From the NCBI RefSeq assembly GCF_010974945.1, contig NZ_JAAIVB010000078.1, positions 248,001-312,000 of the forward strand: a stretch of DNA of 64,000 bases, read 5' to 3'. Positions 8,048-17,482 of the stretch are shown one piece after another. Source of the DNA: Noviherbaspirillum galbum (lineage in GTDB: Bacteria > Pseudomonadota > Gammaproteobacteria > Burkholderiales > Burkholderiaceae_D). The translations under genes and the position numbers were made by a program. The notes under the pieces are model-generated. The model saw only the letters and a list, made by a program, of their open reading frames with translations. It was not told where the DNA came from and made no database searches. Position 1 is the first letter of the stretch. Each line of letters starts with the position of its first letter.

Positions 8048-9019
8048 TCAATCCAACGAAATCTTCTGGTCCTTGATCACCTTGTGCCAGCGGACGGTTT
8101 CGCTGCGCAGCAGATCGGCATATTGCTGAGCGGTGCTGCCCACCGGCTCCACGCCGAAATCCACCAGCCGCTGCCGGACATTGGGCTGGTTGACGGCGGC
8201 AACGATCTGCTTGTTGAGCGTGGCAATGATGTCCGCTGGCGTCGCGGCAGGCGCGACGACGCCCACCAGCGCCGCCGCTTCCACGCCCTTGATGCCGAGT
8301 TCGTTGAAGGTCGGCACATCCGGCAACTGGGGCAGGCGGCTGGCGTTCGCCACGGCGAGGGGGCGCAGCTTGCCGCTCTTCAGGAAGGCGGCGCCGGCGG
8401 CGTAGTCCACCATCATGACCGGGATCTGGCCGCCCGCCAGGTCGCTCAATGCCGGCGCGGCGCCACGGTAGGCGATATGCACCATGTGCAGGCCGGCATT
8501 CACCTTCAGCAGTTCCATGGCGAGGTGGTGCGGGCTGCCCGCGCCAGCCGACCCGAAGTTAATGCTTCCCGGCCTGGCCTTGGCCTTCGCAATGAAATCC
8601 TTGGCGTCCTTGAAGTCGCCGGCCGGACCCGCAACCAGGATCAGCGGGAACCTGCCGACGAGCGCGACCGGGGCCAGGTCCTTTTCAGGCTGGTACGACA
8701 GCTTGGAATACAGCGCCGAGTTGAACACCATCGTGCCGTTGTCGGCGTTCAGGATGGTGTAGCCATCGGGCGCGGCGCGGGCGGTCTCGGTGGCAGCGAT
8801 GGCCGTGTTGGCGCCGGCCTTGTTTTCAATGATGACCGGCTGGCCCATCTGCTGGGACATGGCCTGTCCGACGGTGCGGGCAAGAAAGTCCGACCCGCCG
8901 CCCGCCGGATACGGCACCAGCCAGCGGATGGGTTTGCTGGGATACTGCTGGGCGAGGGCGATGCCGGACGCGGCCAGCGCGGGCAGGGCGAGAAGGCAGG
9001 CGGCAATGATCTTCTTCAT
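8048..9019 (-). CDS. Bug-family tripartite tricarboxylate transporter substrate-binding protein
   Basis: A periplasmic solute-binding protein of 323 residues with a clear signal peptide (MKKIIAACLLALPALAASG, cleavage after ALA). The mature start QYPSKPIRWLVPYPAGGGSD is the Bug/TctC signature, and PDGYTIL, GSAGAGSPHHLAMELL and HIAYRG are conserved pocket elements. The family binds carboxylates or small aromatic acids and is greatly expanded in Burkholderiales. No TctA/TctB membrane genes are adjacent, so it is an orphan. I start at 9019, where AGGAGACAACC precedes ATG, rather than nine residues upstream. It is divergent from the P450 gene; a shared substrate is possible but unsupported. Confidence 0.93.
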   Translation of the reverse strand: MKKIIAACLLALPALAASGIALAQQYPSKPIRWLVPYPAGGGSDFLARTVGQAMSQQMGQPVIIENKAGANTAIAATETARAAPDGYTILNADNGTMVFNSALYSKLSYQPEKDLAPVALVGRFPLILVAGPAGDFKDAKDFIAKAKARPGSINFGSAGAGSPHHLAMELLKVNAGLHMVHIAYRGAAPALSDLAGGQIPVMMVDYAAGAAFLKSGKLRPLAVANASRLPQLPDVPTFNELGIKGVEAAALVGVVAPAATPADIIATLNKQIVAAVNQPNVRQRLVDFGVEPVGSTAQQYADLLRSETVRWHKVIKDQKISLD

Positions 9020-9240
9020 GGTTGTCTCCTTGGATTCGGGTTTCATTCTCCATGCGCCCGATTCCCTGCGCGGCAGGAAAGAAGGCGCACTTGTTTTCCG
9101 TCAATCCTATCCGAATCGAACCGATCCGGCAGGGTGATGACGCAAGCTTACCGGATATGCCAAGATAGCCGTTGACAGGGACCTCGCCCGCCGACGCGCG
9201 CAAACAGGTCGCGGTTCCCGCCCACCCGAAAGGACAAGTC

Positions 9241-11607
9241 ATGACCAGCGAACACCACGCCGGCAATCTCTCGGCCGCGCCCGGCTGCCCCTTCCACGCG
9301 GCCCCCATGGACGCCGCGGCGAAAGCGGCGCCGAACGGCTGCCCCATCAGTGCGCGCGCCGCCGCCTTCGATCCCTTCGACGACGCCTACCAGCAAGACC
9401 CGCCGGATTACGTGCGCTGGTCGCGCGACGACGAACCGGTGTTCTTCAGCCCCCGTCTCGGCTACTGGGTAGTGACGCGCTACCAGGACATCAAGGCCAT
9501 CTTCCGCGACAACATCACCTTCAGCCCCTCGATCGCCCTCGAGAAAATCACGCCGACCGGTCCGGAAGCCAACGCGGTGCTGGCGTCCTACGGCTATGCG
9601 ATGAACCGCACCCTCGTCAACGAAGACGAGCCCGCCCACATGGCGCGCCGGCGCGTGCTGATGGCGCCGTTCACGCCGGAGGCGCTCAAGGAACACGAGC
9701 CCATGGTCAGGGAGCTGGCGCGGGCCTATGTCGACCGCTTCATCGACGACGGCCGCGCCGACCTGGTCGACCAGATGCTGTGGGAAGTGCCGCTGACCGT
9801 CGCGCTGCATTTCCTCGGCGTGCCCGAGGAAGACATGCAGATGCTGCGGCAGTATTCGATCGCGCATACCATCAACACCTGGGGCCGTCCGAAGCCGGAG
9901 GAACAGGTCCGGGTCGCGCATGCCGTCGGCAATTTCTGGCAGCTCGCGGGACGCATCCTCGACAAGATGCGCCAGGACCCGTCCGGACCAGGCTGGATGA
10001 AGTTCGGCATCCGCATGCAGGCGGAGTGCCCTGACGTCATCACCGACTCCTACCTGCACTCCATGATGATGGCGGTGATCGTGGCCGCGCACGAAACCAC
10101 CGCCAACGCCACGGCCAATGCCCTCAAGCTCCTGCTGCAGCGCCCCCAGGCATGGCGCGCCGTCTGCGACGATCCGGGACTGATTCCCAATGCCGTCGAG
10201 GAGTGCCTGCGGCATAACGGCTCGGTGCCGGCGTGGCGGCGCATCGCCACGCGCGACGTCACCGTCGGCGGGGTGGACGTTCCCGCCGGGGGCAAGCTGC
10301 TCATCGTCATGGCGTCGGCCAACCACGACCCGCGCCATTTCGACGATCCCGACCGGGTGGATCTGCTGCGCGAGAACGCCAGCGATCATCTCACGTTCGG
10401 CTACGGCGCCCACCAATGCATGGGCAAGAACCTGGCGCGCATGGAGATGCAGGTCTTTCTCGAGGAGCTGAGCAGGCGCCTGCCGCACATGCGGCTTCGG
10501 GAGCAAGCGTTCAGCTACGTGCCGAACACCTCTTTCCGCGGACCGGAACATCTCTGGGTGGAATGGGACCCGAGCCGCAATCCGGAAGGCACGGACCCGG
10601 CGCTGCTCGAGCGCAGCACGCCGGTACGCATGGGAGAAACCTCGCGCCATGCCGTGAGCTATCCCGTGGTGGTCGAGAGCGTGGAACCGGTCACGGCCGA
10701 CATCGTGCGCCTGCGCCTCGTTCCGCCGGATGGCCGGCCGGTGCCGCGGTGGCAGGCGGGCGCCCACATCGATGTCGAATGCGGCGACACCGGGCTTTCG
10801 CGGCAATACTCACTGTGCGGCGATCCGGCCGATCCGCGCCGGCTGGAGATCGCCATCCTGCGCGATCCCGCCAGCCGGGGCGGCTCGCGCTGGATCCACA
10901 CGGCCTTGCAGCCGGGACAGCGCCTCAAGATCCGCGGGCCGCGCAACCATTTCCGTTTCGACGAGAACGATGTCCGGCAAGTGATCTTCATCGGCGGCGG
11001 CATCGGCATCACGCCGCTCATGCCGATGGCCCGTCGCGCCCGCGAGCTCGGCCTGCCATACGTCCTGCACTATTGCGGCCGTTCCCGGGACGCCATGGGC
11101 TTCGCCGACGAGCTCGCCGCCCTGCATGGCGGCCGGCTCCGGCTGCATGCCAGCGACGAAGGCGGACGCCTCGACATCCCTGCCCTGCTCGCGGCCGCGG
11201 GACCGGATGCCCGCATCTATGCCTGCGGACCGGCGCGGATGCTGGATGCCCTGCAGGCAGGCTGCGCCGGCTGGCCGGACGATGCCCTTCGCACCGAGCA
11301 TTTCGCCGCCGCACAGGGCAAGCTCGATCCCGGCCAGGAGCATGGCTTCGACGTGGAACTGCGCGATTCCGGCATCAGCTTGACCGTTCCTGCGGACAGC
11401 ACCCTGCTCGACACCCTGCGCGCCGCGAACATCGACGTGCAGAGCGATTGTTGCGAAGGCCTGTGCGGATCCTGCGAGGTCGCCGTCATCGAGGGGGAGA
11501 TCGACCACCGCGACGTGGTGCTGACCCGCGCCGAGCGCGAGGCGGGCGACAGGATGATGGCCTGCTGTTCACGTGCGCGCGGCAAGCGGCTCGTACTTGC
11601 CCTTTGA
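9241..11607 (+). CDS. Self-sufficient cytochrome P450 (P450-FMN reductase-[2Fe-2S] fusion, CYP116B-like)
   Basis: A 788-residue oxygenase carrying its own electron chain. Residues about 25-460 are a P450 with an I-helix AAHETTAN and heme-ligand Cys393 in FGYGAHQCMG. Residues about 470-700 are a phthalate-dioxygenase-reductase-like FMN/NAD(P)H module (RQYSLCGDP for flavin, GGGIGITPL for nucleotide). The last 90 residues are a plant-type ferredoxin with CCEGLCGSC and a later Cys in MMACCS. This order is that of P450RhF and other CYP116B enzymes, which hydroxylate or dealkylate diverse substrates. I start at 9241 behind GAAAGGA; an upstream in-frame TTG at 9172 is less likely. All cofactor motifs look intact. 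The natural substrate is unknown. Confidence 0.92.
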   Translation: MTSEHHAGNLSAAPGCPFHAAPMDAAAKAAPNGCPISARAAAFDPFDDAYQQDPPDYVRWSRDDEPVFFSPRLGYWVVTRYQDIKAIFRDNITFSPSIALEKITPTGPEANAVLASYGYAMNRTLVNEDEPAHMARRRVLMAPFTPEALKEHEPMVRELARAYVDRFIDDGRADLVDQMLWEVPLTVALHFLGVPEEDMQMLRQYSIAHTINTWGRPKPEEQVRVAHAVGNFWQLAGRILDKMRQDPSGPGWMKFGIRMQAECPDVITDSYLHSMMMAVIVAAHETTANATANALKLLLQRPQAWRAVCDDPGLIPNAVEECLRHNGSVPAWRRIATRDVTVGGVDVPAGGKLLIVMASANHDPRHFDDPDRVDLLRENASDHLTFGYGAHQCMGKNLARMEMQVFLEELSRRLPHMRLREQAFSYVPNTSFRGPEHLWVEWDPSRNPEGTDPALLERSTPVRMGETSRHAVSYPVVVESVEPVTADIVRLRLVPPDGRPVPRWQAGAHIDVECGDTGLSRQYSLCGDPADPRRLEIAILRDPASRGGSRWIHTALQPGQRLKIRGPRNHFRFDENDVRQVIFIGGGIGITPLMPMARRARELGLPYVLHYCGRSRDAMGFADELAALHGGRLRLHASDEGGRLDIPALLAAAGPDARIYACGPARMLDALQAGCAGWPDDALRTEHFAAAQGKLDPGQEHGFDVELRDSGISLTVPADSTLLDTLRAANIDVQSDCCEGLCGSCEVAVIEGEIDHRDVVLTRAEREAGDRMMACCSRARGKRLVLAL

Positions 11608-11656
11608 ACCAATTCAAATTTCGCCGCGTCATTGCCGGACCGGGGAGGACATGATC

Positions 11657-12082
11657 ATGACAAGCCATCGGCTCGACCGTTTTCTCACGGCGCAGGATGC
11701 CGTCATCGACCAGGTGCGTGCCGAGCTTCGCGCCGGCCGCAAGCGCTCGCACTGGATGTGGTTCATCTTTCCGCAAGTCGCGGGACTCGGTCACAGCGCG
11801 ATGGCCCGGGCCTATGCGATCGCCAGCCTCGACGAGGCGCGGGCCTACCTGGATCATCCGGTACTGGGAGGGCGATTGCGGGAGTGCGCGCAACTGGTGC
11901 TGGACCTGGACGGCGAAACGGCGGACAGCATTTTCGGCTCTCCCGATAACCTGAAATTCCATTCGTCGATGACCCTGTTCGCGATTGCGGATGGCGCGGA
12001 CGAATCCGTGTTCGCCGCGTGCCTCGCGAAATATTTCTCAGGCAGGAAGGATGCGGGGACGCTTTCCCTGCTTGGTCCGTGA
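11657..12082 (+). CDS. DUF1810 family protein
   Basis: A 141-residue cytoplasmic protein. It matches the DUF1810 pattern: LDRFLTAQD near the start, then GRKRSHWMWFIFPQ and the helical GLGHSAMARAYAI segment, ending in DNLKFHSSMTLFA. The molecular function of the family is not established; some members sit near ADP-ribose or macrodomain genes, but none is adjacent here. Two ATGs (11651 and 11657) are possible; GGGGAGG is correctly spaced for 11657. It is convergent with the MgtC-like gene, 13 bases away. Confidence 0.9.
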   Translation: MTSHRLDRFLTAQDAVIDQVRAELRAGRKRSHWMWFIFPQVAGLGHSAMARAYAIASLDEARAYLDHPVLGGRLRECAQLVLDLDGETADSIFGSPDNLKFHSSMTLFAIADGADESVFAACLAKYFSGRKDAGTLSLLGP

Positions 12083-12095
12083 CGGGCGCAGGCCC

Positions 12096-12566
12096 TCATT
12101 CCTTAGGCTTGCGGGTCCGCAGCAGCGTGAGGATGACAAGGGCGAACAAGGTACTCAGCAGGGCGGTAGCCTCCAGCCCCATGCCGGCGGCGACGCCAAC
12201 CGCGGCAGTCAGCCAGATGCTGGCCGCGGTGGTCAGGCCGCGTATCTCGGAATCTTCCTTGATCTTGATGATGGCGCCGGCGCCAAGGAAGCCGATGCCG
12301 GCGGTGACGCCTTGCAGCACGCGCGACACATCATTGACCGGCATTCCCGCCTGCAAGGGGACTAGGACGAACAGTGCCGAGCCGACACTGACCAGCATGT
12401 GGGTACGCAGTCCCGCCGCGGCGCCTATCGATTCCCGCTCATAGCCAAGGATGGAGCCGAGCAGCATGGCAACGACCAGGCGCAGGCATACCCTTGCCAC
12501 GCCTTCCACATTGCCAAGGTCGGAGAATTCCTCCTGCACAACCGTCCAGACCGCTTCCCATGCCAT
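12096..12566 (-). CDS. MgtC/SapB-family membrane protein
   Basis: A 156-residue inner-membrane protein with about four to five helices. Family marks are LLGSILGYERE, AGLRTHMLVSVGSALF, GIGFLGAGAIIK and GLTTAASIW. MgtC proteins modulate the F1Fo ATPase or magnesium homeostasis, and short SapB-like members without the C-terminal soluble domain, as here, are common. The start at 12566 follows AGGAAGGAACGGC. It lies 35 bases after prsR on the same strand, so it could be read through from that operon, but a link to EPS is not expected. Confidence 0.88.
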   Translation of the reverse strand: MAWEAVWTVVQEEFSDLGNVEGVARVCLRLVVAMLLGSILGYERESIGAAAGLRTHMLVSVGSALFVLVPLQAGMPVNDVSRVLQGVTAGIGFLGAGAIIKIKEDSEIRGLTTAASIWLTAAVGVAAGMGLEATALLSTLFALVILTLLRTRKPKE

Positions 12567-12601
12567 GCCGTTCCTTCCTGCACCCATCGACGAGACAGGC
12601 G

Positions 12602-14032
12602 TTAGGCACGCAGGCCCATCTCCAGTTCCTGCGCCGGCTTTTCCGTCTTTGCCTGGATGCCGTGGCGGTTCATGATGTCGTAGAGGGTAGGGCGGCTGAC
12701 ACCGAGCAGGTCGGCCGCCTTGGCGATGTTGCCATCCATGCGTGCAAGCGCGCGCAGCACCGCCTTGCATTCCGCCACGTCGCGGACCTGGCGCAGGTTG
12801 ATGCTTTCCGGTTCCGCCGGGCACTCCATCAGCCCAAGATCCATGGGCGTGATCTGGCGCCCTTCCGCCATGATGACCGCGCGCTTGATGCAGTTTTCCA
12901 TTTCCCGGATATTGCCTGGCCAGGAGTAGCTCTCGATCAGGTCGAGCGCTTCCTGGCTGAATGACAGCGTGCCGCGGCCTTCCAGGCGTACGAATTTGTT
13001 CTTGAAATGATGCGCCAGCAGCGCGGCGTCGCCTACCCGTTCGCGCAAGGGCGGCAAGGTCAGGACGATTTCGCTCAGGCGGTAATACAGGTCTTCGCGG
13101 AACTGACCCTTGGCCGCCAGTTCCTTGAGGTTGCGGTGGGTCGCGCAGACGATGCGTACGTCCACCGGGATTTCTTCGCGTCCTCCCACCCGCTCGATCG
13201 TGCGCTGCTGCAGGAAGCGCAACAGCTTGGCCTGCAGGGAAAGCGGCAGGTCGCCGACTTCGTCGAGGAAGAAGGTGCCCTTGTGCGCCATCTCGATCTT
13301 GCCGATGGTCTGCTTGGCCGCGCCGGTGAAGGCGCCGCGTTCATAGCCGAACAGCTCGCTTTCGAGCAGGGTCTCGGGAATCGCGGCGCAGTTGATCGCC
13401 ACGAACTTCTGGCTTTGCCGCCGGCTCGAGGTGTGCAGCGCCCGCGCGATCAGTTCCTTGCCCGTTCCGCTTTCGCCGAGGATCATCATGGTCGCCGACG
13501 ACGACGCCACCTTCTCCACCGTGCGGCACATCTTGAGCATGCCCGCGTCGCGCGTGATGATGCCGGCGAGCGGTGAATCAGCTTGCATGGTCATGAGCTT
13601 GCGGTTTTCCTGTTGCAAGGCATGCAGGTGGAAGGCGCGCTCGATCACGAGGCGAAGCATGTCGATGTCGATGGGTTTCGGATGGAGGTCGTAGGCGCCG
13701 CTGCCGACTGCCTTGACGGCATTGGCATGCTCGCTGTTGCCGCTGACGATGATGACCTTCGTGTCAGGCATCATCTCCAGGATCTGGCGCAGCGTGGCAA
13801 GGCCTTCGCTGGCGCCGTCCGCGTCGGGCGGCAGGCCCAGGTCCAGGGTCACGACCGCGGGTTCGTGGCGGCGAACCTGGCTGATGGCACTTTCCCTGTC
13901 ATTGGCGAACACCACGTCGTACTGGTCCAGGCTCCAGCGCAGCTGCTTCTGCAAGCCGATGTCGTCTTCCACGATCAGCAGCTTGCGGTTGCTGACAGCC
14001 TTGCTCCTGTTCTGGTCAAGCAGCGGTTCCAA
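12602..14032 (-). CDS. prsR: PEP-CTERM-box sigma-54 response regulator PrsR
   Basis: A 476-residue NtrC-type activator: receiver (phospho-acceptor Asp64 in TLDLGLPP), AAA+ domain with Walker A GESGTGKE (186-193) and the sigma-54 contact loop GAFTGA (233-238), then a Fis-type helix-turn-helix (about 418-457, KAADLLGVSRPTLYDIM). Members of this family are paired with PrsK and control PEP-CTERM/EPS genes from sigma-54 promoters. The long receiver insertion GLPPDADGASEGL is typical of the family. It overlaps prsK by 17 bases. Likely targets here are the -24/-12 promoters at 17779 and 18338. Confidence 0.95.
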   Translation of the reverse strand: MEPLLDQNRSKAVSNRKLLIVEDDIGLQKQLRWSLDQYDVVFANDRESAISQVRRHEPAVVTLDLGLPPDADGASEGLATLRQILEMMPDTKVIIVSGNSEHANAVKAVGSGAYDLHPKPIDIDMLRLVIERAFHLHALQQENRKLMTMQADSPLAGIITRDAGMLKMCRTVEKVASSSATMMILGESGTGKELIARALHTSSRRQSQKFVAINCAAIPETLLESELFGYERGAFTGAAKQTIGKIEMAHKGTFFLDEVGDLPLSLQAKLLRFLQQRTIERVGGREEIPVDVRIVCATHRNLKELAAKGQFREDLYYRLSEIVLTLPPLRERVGDAALLAHHFKNKFVRLEGRGTLSFSQEALDLIESYSWPGNIREMENCIKRAVIMAEGRQITPMDLGLMECPAEPESINLRQVRDVAECKAVLRALARMDGNIAKAADLLGVSRPTLYDIMNRHGIQAKTEKPAQELEMGLRA

Positions 14033-16088
14033 GACTTACTCCTTCGCAATCGTAGAGGGGCAAAGTTATCTTAAAGGTGGTGCCGCAGAATTGACGGCTG
14101 TCAACAACGAGGGTGCCCCTCAGTTCATGAATATAGGTGCGGCTTTCGAACACGCCGATGCCCATGCCGGAGGACTTCGTGGTGCTGAACGGCTTGAACA
14201 GCTTGTCGCGGATGAAGGCGTCGCTCATGCCCTGGCCGGTGTCTTCGATTTCCAGGATGGCGGCTTCCCCGCGCCGGCGCAGGCGCGCCACGACGCGGCC
14301 GGTCCCCGGCGTCGCTTCGATGGCATTTTGCAGCAGGTGGCCGATCACGCGCAGCAGCAGTGTCGAATTGGCCAGCACCACCAGGTCGCCGTCCTCGATC
14401 TCGGCGGAAGGACGCGGCTGCAGCCCGGCCTTTTCCGCGACCGCCTGGCGCACGATGGCGTCGAGCGAGACGGGGGCGGGAGACTCGGGCGCATGTCCCT
14501 GGCTGAACCGCTGCAGCAGGAAGCGCATCTTCTGGGTCGAGTGCTTCAGCGTGGCCAGCAGCTCATCCTGGAACTCGGGATTGTGCCGGTGCCGCTCCGC
14601 GTTCGAGGCGACCAGGCTGAGCTGCGACATGATGTTCTTGAGATCGTGCACCACGAAGGTGGACATCCGGTTGAAGGATTCGAATTGCCGCGCCACCAGC
14701 AGGGCTTCCGCGGCGTGCTGCTGGCCGAGATGGCTTGCCGCCTGGCTGGACGCCACGCGCAGCAGGTCGAAGATTTCCCAGTTCAGTTTCATCTTGCTGC
14801 GCGGCTGCATCAGGACGACGAAGCCGAACAGGTCGCCGCGCAGCAGCAGGGGCACGACGATCCTTGCCTGGCTCATGCCCGTCAGCCATTCCGGCATGGA
14901 AAAATCGGGCAGCTCGTCGGGAAGGCGCGCCGGATCGTCGAGGTCGATGATCCACTGGTGCTGGCGCAGCAATTCGCAGAATGCCGAATTTTCCGGTTCC
15001 TCGCAGGCGAGGGTAGGCGCGTTCCAGCAAGCCTGCTGCCGGAAATTGCCCTCTGGCGCCTGTGTCCAGAGGCTGCCGCCGGGGCTTTCCACCAGCGTGG
15101 CGATGGCCTTGATCACGCGCTCGGACAAGGCCGGGCCGTCATGGGACAGCGACCGGGTGAAGCGCAGCCACTCTTCGCGGTAGTCGTAGCTGTAGTGATA
15201 GAAATGCTTCGCAAGGAAGACGCGCAGCCAGGAGCGTGCCGTGCCGGACGAGAGGATGGACAGCAGCAGAATGATGGCGCCGGCAAGGAAGGCCCACTGG
15301 ATCACCGGCCCCCAGTCGCCGCCGACGACGCGGATGTAATAGCCGGCGGTCGCCATCACCAGCATGTAGCAGGCGGAGCCGAGGATGGTGGTCGAGCCCA
15401 TCGCCATGCGGCGCGATACGCCGATGCCGGAAAGCCAGCGCGGATTGCGCGAGAAGGAGAGGGCGACCATCGGAACGGTGAAGGCATTGACGAAGCCACG
15501 CGCAGCCCAGACTTCGACATTGACGGCCCGGAAAAGGGTGGCGTTGCTGTACAGGTAGAAATCGTAGGCGAACATGGCCCCGATGCCGAAGCAGGCGAAC
15601 TTCACTGCCCAGCGCCCGTCGGAGGGCGTGTGCCGATAGAGTTGTTCCACCAGCGCCATGCCGGCGATGGCGATCACCACGCGGACGGCAGCCCGGATCG
15701 TGGCGGTGTAGGCATCCTGCTGGAAGAGCGGCAGCGAGAGTGCCGCGGTGACCAGGAAAGCGAGGGCGAACATCACGGCGATGGATGCGTGGAATCGGGC
15801 GGAAGGCGCCGCCGATACCGTGCCGTTACGGTGCACCGAGACGATGCGGATCACCAGCAGGCACCATGCCGCGCTGCGAAGAATTTCAAGGCCTTCGATG
15901 AGCAGCGTGGAGCCCGTCTTGGCAAGGATGCTCATCACGACATTGCCGAAGAAGGCGGCGCTCAGCAGCGACGCCAGGCAAAGCATCGCCGCATGCGGCC
16001 TTCCGCGCCAGGCAAGCAAGGCCCATCCTGCCAGCATCAGGAAGAGGCCGCTGGCAAGGACGTAACCGAGTGCGGCGACTGCGATCAT
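14016..16088 (-). CDS. prsK: XrtA/PEP-CTERM system histidine kinase PrsK
   Basis: A 690-residue sensor kinase. The N-terminal 300 residues hold about eight to ten membrane helices, followed by a GAF-like domain (about 320-450), a HisKA-like helix with His481 in VVHDLKN, and an ATPase domain with LLQNAIEAT (N box), DTGQGM and SSGMGIG. The HDLKN phospho-site and multi-helix sensor are the PrsK hallmark. It should phosphorylate PrsR. It overlaps the sugar transferase by four bases (ATGA) and PrsR by 17, so all three are one operon. The signal sensed is unknown; the membrane-embedded sensor suggests envelope or lipid state. Confidence 0.95.
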   Translation of the reverse strand: MIAVAALGYVLASGLFLMLAGWALLAWRGRPHAAMLCLASLLSAAFFGNVVMSILAKTGSTLLIEGLEILRSAAWCLLVIRIVSVHRNGTVSAAPSARFHASIAVMFALAFLVTAALSLPLFQQDAYTATIRAAVRVVIAIAGMALVEQLYRHTPSDGRWAVKFACFGIGAMFAYDFYLYSNATLFRAVNVEVWAARGFVNAFTVPMVALSFSRNPRWLSGIGVSRRMAMGSTTILGSACYMLVMATAGYYIRVVGGDWGPVIQWAFLAGAIILLLSILSSGTARSWLRVFLAKHFYHYSYDYREEWLRFTRSLSHDGPALSERVIKAIATLVESPGGSLWTQAPEGNFRQQACWNAPTLACEEPENSAFCELLRQHQWIIDLDDPARLPDELPDFSMPEWLTGMSQARIVVPLLLRGDLFGFVVLMQPRSKMKLNWEIFDLLRVASSQAASHLGQQHAAEALLVARQFESFNRMSTFVVHDLKNIMSQLSLVASNAERHRHNPEFQDELLATLKHSTQKMRFLLQRFSQGHAPESPAPVSLDAIVRQAVAEKAGLQPRPSAEIEDGDLVVLANSTLLLRVIGHLLQNAIEATPGTGRVVARLRRRGEAAILEIEDTGQGMSDAFIRDKLFKPFSTTKSSGMGIGVFESRTYIHELRGTLVVDSRQFCGTTFKITLPLYDCEGVSLGTAA

Positions 16089-17482
16089 CGGCTTCCCTTG
16101 GCGAACAGGACGACCTGCACCGTGTCGATGATGATCAGCAGGTCAAGGAAGAGGCTGTTGTTCTTGACGTAGTAAAGATCGTATTGCAGCTTTTCGATCG
16201 CATCGTCGACGGTGGCGCCGTACTGGTAGCGCACCTGGGCGAATCCGGTCAGGCCCGGCTTGATGCTGTGGCGCATGTCGTAGAAGGGCACCTGTTCGCA
16301 AAGCTGCTTTACGAAGTAGGGACGTTCCGGCCGCGGGCCGACGAAGCTCATTTCTCCGCGCAGCACGTTGAGGATCTGCGGCAGCTCGTCGATGCGCGTC
16401 TTGCGGATGAAGCGCCCGACGCGGGTGACCCGCGTATCGCCGACCTGGGCCCATTGCGGGTTGCCGGACTTTTCGGCGTCGGTGCGCATGCTGCGGAACT
16501 TGAGGACCATGAAGGTCTTGCCGTTCTTGCCGACGCGTTCCTGCCGGTAGAGAACCGGGCCGCCGTCCTCGAGGACGATGCAGACCGCGGTGATGAGCAT
16601 GACCGGCAGCGCGACGGTCAGCAACGCGAGGCTGGCCAGCAGGTCGATCAGGCGCTTGCCCAGGGCCCGTACCATGCCCTGATTGAAGCCGTCGCCGAAC
16701 ACCAGCCAGCTGGGCTGGAGATAGCTGATCTTGATCTGGTTCGCCTCCCGCTCGAAGAAGCGCGCGATCTGCGTCACCGCCACGCCGCGCACCTTGCACT
16801 CGAGAAGCTGCTGGATGGGGATGTTCACGCCGCGCCAGTTCTTGAGCGAGATGACGATCTCGTGGACGCTGTACTTCGCGGCGATGTCCATCAGCGACTG
16901 GTCGGCGGGAAGTACCGCCGCGCCGTGGCCGGTGAGCTCGTTGTTCAGCAGCGGAACGAAGCCGACGACATCGTAGCGTTCGTAGAAGCTGTTCGCGTTG
17001 GTCAGGTCGATGCACTCGTTGGCAAGTTCCGAGTCACCCAGGAAAAGAATGCGCTTCTTCAGGAAGTGGAACTTGAAATAACGCAGCAGCAGCAGGCGGG
17101 AGAACAGGATGCAGGTGAAGCCGAACAGGATGGCGATCGACAGGATGCCGCGGCCGATGAACAGCTCCGGGAAGAGATAGAAGGCAAGCACGACCAGCGG
17201 CACGCCCACGCCGAACGCCGGGAACATGCGGTACAGCGACGCATGCACGCTTTCCCGCGACTGCATCTGGTACATGCCGAAGGCAGCCATGCAGAACGTG
17301 AGGATCAGGGCGAAAGCGATCGCCGAGGCGCCGAAGTTCGGGATGGCTTCGACGAAGCGGTAATCGGATGCGGCAAAGCGCACCGCGCCCGCGAGATAGG
17401 GAGATGCAAGCAACATCAGCAGTTCGCTCAGGAACAGCAGCGAGACGATTCTCGGAACGAAGTGATTGAAGATCTTGATCAT
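16085..17482 (-). CDS. XrtA/PEP-CTERM system priming sugar transferase (polyprenyl-phosphate glycosylphosphotransferase)
   Basis: A 465-residue membrane enzyme that transfers the first sugar-1-phosphate onto undecaprenyl phosphate to start the EPS repeat unit. It has four to five N-terminal helices, a cytoplasmic Rossmann-like middle (FLGDSELANECIDL) and a C-terminal bacterial sugar transferase domain (about 275-465) with KRLIDLLASL, LYRQERVGKNG, KFRSMRTDAE, KTRIDELPQ and GPRPERPYF. It belongs to the TIGR03013-like branch found with exosortase A. AGGGAG precedes the ATG. It is first in the operon with prsK and prsR, tying EPS priming to the regulators. Confidence 0.93.
   Translation of the reverse strand: MIKIFNHFVPRIVSLLFLSELLMLLASPYLAGAVRFAASDYRFVEAIPNFGASAIAFALILTFCMAAFGMYQMQSRESVHASLYRMFPAFGVGVPLVVLAFYLFPELFIGRGILSIAILFGFTCILFSRLLLLRYFKFHFLKKRILFLGDSELANECIDLTNANSFYERYDVVGFVPLLNNELTGHGAAVLPADQSLMDIAAKYSVHEIVISLKNWRGVNIPIQQLLECKVRGVAVTQIARFFEREANQIKISYLQPSWLVFGDGFNQGMVRALGKRLIDLLASLALLTVALPVMLITAVCIVLEDGGPVLYRQERVGKNGKTFMVLKFRSMRTDAEKSGNPQWAQVGDTRVTRVGRFIRKTRIDELPQILNVLRGEMSFVGPRPERPYFVKQLCEQVPFYDMRHSIKPGLTGFAQVRYQYGATVDDAIEKLQYDLYYVKNNSLFLDLLIIIDTVQVVLFAKGSR

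Noticed and set aside
13713-16172. Plus-strand open frame of 819 codons opposite prsR/prsK
   Set aside because: Shadow of the kinase and regulator genes; composition atypical and no motif.
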